Positions 51,796 to 51,851 of a stretch of 51,851 nt of DNA are shown one piece after another. The position numbers were made by a program, and so were the translations under genes. Numbering within the stretch: the first letter of the stretch is position 1; each line of letters begins with the position of its first letter. This stretch comes from Rhizomicrobium sp. (GTDB taxonomy: Bacteria > Pseudomonadota > Alphaproteobacteria > Micropepsales > Micropepsaceae). Location: NCBI GenBank assembly GCA_031291635.1, contig JARLIR010000017.1, positions 1 to 51,851 on the forward strand, given 5' to 3'. Below the pieces are notes generated by a model. The model was given only the letters and a program-made list of their open reading frames with translations. It was not told where the DNA came from and made no database searches.

Positions 51796-51851
51796 ACGGG
51801 TTGGGGAGGCGTGTTTATTCAGCCTGTCGCCGCAAGTCAACGCGAGGATCG

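Overview
The window looks like the chromosome of a fairly GC-rich proteobacterium, most likely an alphaproteobacterium. This rests on overall coding style, the hyp gene arrangement and the P4-type integrase at a tRNA-Leu; there is no rRNA or other direct taxonomic marker, so it is an inference. Three blocks are visible.

Block A (1-13345) is the most unusual. A leftward run carries hypF, hypC, a SIS-domain gene, hypD, hypE, a possible FmdE-like protein and a secreted protein that runs off the window edge. Divergently, a rightward run carries a NiFe-hydrogenase large-subunit homologue, a 26-residue Cys-containing peptide gene, three hairpins, a YcaO protein and an exported multicopper oxidase. 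The hydrogenase homologue has no small subunit beside it. It has lost one of the four Ni-ligand cysteines (Ser104 in the L1 motif), and the glutamate and histidine of the RIEGH motif. Its L2 motif DPCxxCxxH is intact. Genes for building the Fe(CN)2CO group (hypCDEF) are present, but the Ni-insertion genes hypA and hypB and a maturation protease are not in the window. I infer a peptide-modification (RiPP-like) system that recruited a hydrogenase-derived metalloprotein, possibly with an iron-only or altered cofactor. This is the best candidate for an undescribed system here.

Block B (14291-39764) is a complete-looking extracellular contractile injection system (eCIS, Afp/PVC-like) on the plus strand: DUF4255 cap/terminator protein, an unknown conserved protein, sheath, two tube proteins, DUF5908 protein, LysM-type hub protein, VgrG-like spike, PAAR tip, gp25-like and two large baseplate proteins, a large fibre-like protein with PKD/SprB-like repeats, tape-measure protein, a DUF4157 effector ending in a putative nucleic-acid deaminase, and the AAA+ ATPase. 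A decayed IS3-family (IS407-like) transposase follows.

Block C (40580-51731) is a genomic island inserted at the 3' end of a tRNA-Leu(CAG). It has a P4-like integrase beside the tRNA, a near-perfect 20-base copy of the tRNA 3' end at the far side, and a truncated DUF5906 primase/helicase-type gene. Its cargo is a tightly overlapping five-gene leftward operon: TPR protein, CHASE2 membrane sensor, FecR-like exported protein, exported TPR protein, and exported CHAT (caspase-like) peptidase. The cargo looks like a cell-envelope sensing and proteolysis system. A defence role is possible from its location but unproven.
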